Shown in pieces: positions 5,277-7,550 of a stretch of DNA of 7,550 nt. Location of the stretch: contig MFIX01000049.1 of assembly GCA_001780825.1 (NCBI GenBank), positions 1-7,550 of the forward strand, in the 5' to 3' direction. Made by a program: the position numbers and the translations under genes. This stretch comes from Candidatus Glassbacteria bacterium RIFCSPLOWO2_12_FULL_58_11. GTDB taxonomy: Bacteria > Gemmatimonadota > Glassbacteria > GWA2-58-10. The notes below the pieces were generated by a model. The model had not been told where the DNA came from. It saw only the letters and a program-made list of their open reading frames with translations, and did not search any database. Position 1 is the first letter of the stretch. Each line of letters begins with the position of its first letter.

Positions 5277-5780
5277 TTAAACAATGGATTTTAGAATCTG
5301 CATGGCCAGCCTGGCGTCCTTGTAATCGACCATAATCATCAGCTCGGTCAGCCGCTTCCTGTCCGTCTCCCCTGGTTCAGCCCCCTGCGGGTATTTCCCC
5401 AGCAGGCTGATCGCTTCATGGTAATAATTGCGATCCATGTCCAGCTTCTGGCCGGCCGTTTCCGCCTCGACTGAGAAAGTTTCCAGGTAGCGGTCGAGCT
5501 CCTTGACCAGTTTCTGCATGTCCGCTTTGCCGCTTTTCAGAGTGCGGGTGCGCTCGATCCAGCGGTTGATCGGCAGGCTCTTGCGGAAATCGAGCCACAG
5601 GTGCTCCTTTTTTGCCTCCAGCGCCCTGCCTGTGCAGGCTTTACGCAGCTCATCCTCGTAAATCATCCGCAGCGCCTGGCCGGAAGCTTCCTCGGCGCTC
5701 TCCCGGATGGTCTTTTCCAGCTCGCGCGGCGGGACAGGCTCCCCGCCTCGCCCCTGGCCCCGTTTTTCCGTTGCTGTCAC
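5277..5780 (-). CDS. Unrecognised helical protein overlapping the RNase R gene
   Basis: A 167-residue protein whose family I do not recognise. It has no signal peptide and no membrane segment, so it is probably cytoplasmic. The first 20 residues are Gly/Arg/Pro-rich and likely disordered; the rest (20-167) is charged and predicted helical, with an aromatic and basic patch at 61-77 (LWLDFRKSLPINRWIER) and a hydrophobic C-terminal helix (LAMQILKSIV). It contains one cysteine, Cys49. The GTG start overlaps the TGA of the exoribonuclease gene as GTGA (5780-5777); the GGGAG before it directly abuts the start, so re-initiation by ribosomes finishing the upstream gene is likely, and the precise start is uncertain (next Met is residue 39). 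The coupling suggests joint expression with the RNase and perhaps a role in RNA metabolism, which is inference from position only. Confidence 0.65.
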   Translation of the reverse strand: MTATEKRGQGRGGEPVPPRELEKTIRESAEEASGQALRMIYEDELRKACTGRALEAKKEHLWLDFRKSLPINRWIERTRTLKSGKADMQKLVKELDRYLETFSVEAETAGQKLDMDRNYYHEAISLLGKYPQGAEPGETDRKRLTELMIMVDYKDARLAMQILKSIV

Positions 5781-7550
5781 CTCCCGGCTCCTTTCTTTAT
5801 TTTTTCCGGTTCGGGATGGACTCTAGCGTTCAGCCCCTCAGGGATAAAATCCAGTTTTCGGGTATCCGGATCGCTGTCCCGGAGAATGACCCGTACAGCC
5901 TGCCCAAGCCTGAAAATTGTCCCGCGGTTGTCGCCGATCAGCCGGGCCTGTTCCTCATCGATCCTGTAGTAATCATCCTGGAGGCGGCTGACCGGAATAA
6001 AGCCCTCGACCAGGACATTCTTCAGGCGGATCGCGAAACCATGCGGCTTGACCGAGGTGATCACCGCATCGAAAATCTCGCCGATATGCCGCTTCATCAG
6101 CCTGGCCTGCATCAGGTTGTCGGACTCCCGCGAGGCCTCGTCGATCAGCAGCTCGCGCCGGCTGCAATAAGCGCAGGCCTCAGCCAGGCTGTCCTCCAGG
6201 GTCTCTACCGAGCTTTCCCCGGACCGCTCGCTGCCTAAGGTCCGGATCAGCAGCCGGTGGACCAGCAGGTCCGGGTAGCGTCTGATCGGCGAGGTAAAAT
6301 GGGTATAGCAGTCGCTCGCCAGCCCGAAATGGCCGATATTTTCCACGCTGTAAATGGCTCTTTTCAGGCTCTGGACTACTATCAGCGAGACAATGTCTCC
6401 AAACCCGAGGCTCTCCGCGCGCTGTATCAGCCTGGAAAATGTCAGCGGACTCAGCGGGTCCTCCCCGGGCTCGATATTCAGTCCGGGGTCGAGCGCCCGC
6501 AACTGGTAATTCAACACGTTGACCGCCTCCGGGTCCGGCGGCTCATGGATCCGGAACACTCCGGGCAGGCGGCTGCGGGAGAGCCTCGAGGCCACCAGCT
6601 CATTGGCCGAGATCATGAACTCCTCCACCAGACGGTGGCTGGCCAGACGCGGCTTGTGGACGATCTCCACCGGATCGCCGGCGGAATTGCGGACCACCAG
6701 GGGTTCCGGCAGGTCGAAATCAATCTGGCCCCGCCGGCTGCGCTGAAGTTTCCTTTTTTCGCTGAGCACAGCCAGAAGCCTCAGCGCTTCGATGACTGCC
6801 CGGGGGACGCTCTCCCCGGCTCCCGGCTCTCCATCGATTACCCGCTGCGCCCGGCTGTAATCAAAGCGGTGGCTGCTGCGGATGACCGAACGCACGAAAC
6901 GGCTTCTTTGCAGCTCGCCCTCCCGGTCCAGGCGCAGGCAGACCGAGAGGGCCAGGCGGTCCCGGCCGGGAAGCAGCGAACAGACGCCCGAAGAAAGAGC
7001 TTCCGGGAGCATCGGCAGGTAGGTCTCGTTTAAATATACGCTCGTCGCCCTCTCGCGTGCCTCTTTGTCGAGCGCGCCGCCCTCGCGCACGAAATAGCTG
7101 ACATCGGCGATATGCACGCCCACCTCGACCTCGCCCTCCGGGAGAGCGCGCACGCTCAGCGCATCATCGAAATCCTGCGCATCCGGCGGGTCGATCGTAA
7201 ACGCGGCGAGCGAGCGGAAATCCTGCCGGCCGTTCAAATCCTCAGCCGAGGGGTCGCGGGCGAGCTCCTCACCCTGCCGGAGCACCAGTGCGGGAAACTT
7301 CTCCGGCAGCTCGTATTTCAGGACAATCTCCTCCTCGGGGTTCGCCCCCGGCTCGCCAAGAGTCCGCAATATTTTCGCCAGCGGCTTGCCGCCCGGCGCG
7401 CCCCAGTCGAATACTTCGATCAGCACTTTCCTGCCGTTTTTCAGCCGCGCGGCGCCCTTGCCCGGGATCAGAAAGTCGGTGGGCACTTTCTCCTCGAGCG
7501 GCTCGACACTGGAAAAACCTTTACGCTTGCGCAAAATCCCGGTAAACCGC
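5777..7550 (-). CDS. rnr: RNase R / RNase II-family 3'-5' exoribonuclease (5' end missing)
   Basis: 590 residues are visible. The frame remains open to the window edge and in-frame codons before the TTG at 7534 (R-F-T-G-I) continue the N-terminal OB-fold, so the start lies outside. Domains: the end of an OB/cold-shock-like region (1-85, with DFLIPGKGAARLKNG); the RNB catalytic domain (about 111-435) with TIDPPDAQDFDDALSV at 118-133, whose Asp120, Asp126, Asp128 and Asp129 match the four metal-binding Asp of RNase II; the YLNETYLPMLPEALSSGVCSLLPG-type segment at 172-195; YTHFTSPIRRYPDLLVHR (415-432), the basic motif near the active site; and a C-terminal S1 domain (about 490-569). The enzyme digests RNA from the 3' end and helps degrade structured RNA and defective rRNA. 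The tail after S1 is short and only mildly basic (KIKKGAGR), unlike the long Lys-rich tail of E. coli RNase R. RNase R rather than RNase II is favoured by sequence style, not proven. Confidence 0.93.
   Translation of the reverse strand, partial: RFTGILRKRKGFSSVEPLEEKVPTDFLIPGKGAARLKNGRKVLIEVFDWGAPGGKPLAKILRTLGEPGANPEEEIVLKYELPEKFPALVLRQGEELARDPSAEDLNGRQDFRSLAAFTIDPPDAQDFDDALSVRALPEGEVEVGVHIADVSYFVREGGALDKEARERATSVYLNETYLPMLPEALSSGVCSLLPGRDRLALSVCLRLDREGELQRSRFVRSVIRSSHRFDYSRAQRVIDGEPGAGESVPRAVIEALRLLAVLSEKRKLQRSRRGQIDFDLPEPLVVRNSAGDPVEIVHKPRLASHRLVEEFMISANELVASRLSRSRLPGVFRIHEPPDPEAVNVLNYQLRALDPGLNIEPGEDPLSPLTFSRLIQRAESLGFGDIVSLIVVQSLKRAIYSVENIGHFGLASDCYTHFTSPIRRYPDLLVHRLLIRTLGSERSGESSVETLEDSLAEACAYCSRRELLIDEASRESDNLMQARLMKRHIGEIFDAVITSVKPHGFAIRLKNVLVEGFIPVSRLQDDYYRIDEEQARLIGDNRGTIFRLGQAVRVILRDSDPDTRKLDFIPEGLNARVHPEPEKIKKGAGR

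Noticed and set aside
6257..7033. Plus-strand 258-residue open frame
   Set aside because: Antisense to the catalytic RNB domain of the exoribonuclease, which is conserved across the whole stretch.
7532..7534. TTG at 7534 as the start of the exoribonuclease
   Set aside because: The frame continues upstream without a stop to the window edge and the residues before it fit the N-terminal OB-fold, so the gene is simply cut by the window.

Overview
This window is ordinary bacterial chromosome that looks GC-rich, with densely packed genes. It most likely comes from a diderm (Gram-negative type) bacterium: it encodes several exported or membrane-anchored periplasmic proteins, including two of Spy/CpxP type, and a membrane-spanning anti-sigma factor. 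An uncultured lineage of the FCB type (Glassbacteria, Latescibacteria, Zixibacteria and similar) would fit the gene content, but that is a guess because no taxonomic marker other than S20 is present. I see no insertion sequence, phage gene, tRNA, rRNA or CRISPR array.

Layout, left to right. (1) 1-747, minus strand: a membrane protein with a periplasmic rhodanese domain followed by the start of a MauE/DoxX-like membrane domain, cut by the window edge, with a good housekeeping promoter at 787-815. (2) 748-1010: a gap with that promoter, a short palindrome, a 9-bp-stem inverted repeat and one copy of a 17-bp direct repeat. (3) 1011-3641, minus strand: a four-gene cassette transcribed from right to left: an ECF sigma factor, a zinc-finger (ZAS) anti-sigma factor, a 273-residue Spy/CpxP-like protein and a second, shorter Spy/CpxP-like protein. 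A candidate ECF-type promoter at 3681-3713 suggests the cassette is autoregulated. (4) 3746-4783, minus strand: an exported, membrane-tethered HEXXH metallopeptidase of the gluzincin type, in the same direction and upstream of the sigma gene. (5) 4883-5152, plus strand: rpsT (ribosomal protein S20), divergent from the peptidase, starting at GTG and followed by a hairpin terminator. (6) 5277-7550, minus strand: an RNase R/RNase II-family exoribonuclease (5' end beyond the window), overlapping by 4 nt an unrecognised helical 167-residue protein.

The most interesting unit is the sigma / anti-sigma / double Spy-like cassette with a secreted peptidase next door. It is laid out like an envelope-stress or metal-sensing regulon in which Spy-like periplasmic proteins sense or buffer stress and the ZAS anti-sigma passes the signal to the ECF sigma factor. 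The nearest well-known analogue in logic is the CnrYXH system, where a periplasmic Spy-fold protein works with an anti-sigma and an ECF sigma. The rest is housekeeping RNA metabolism and translation. The rpsT start codon deserves attention: the conserved N-terminus and the Shine-Dalgarno spacing both point to GTG rather than the nearby ATG codons.
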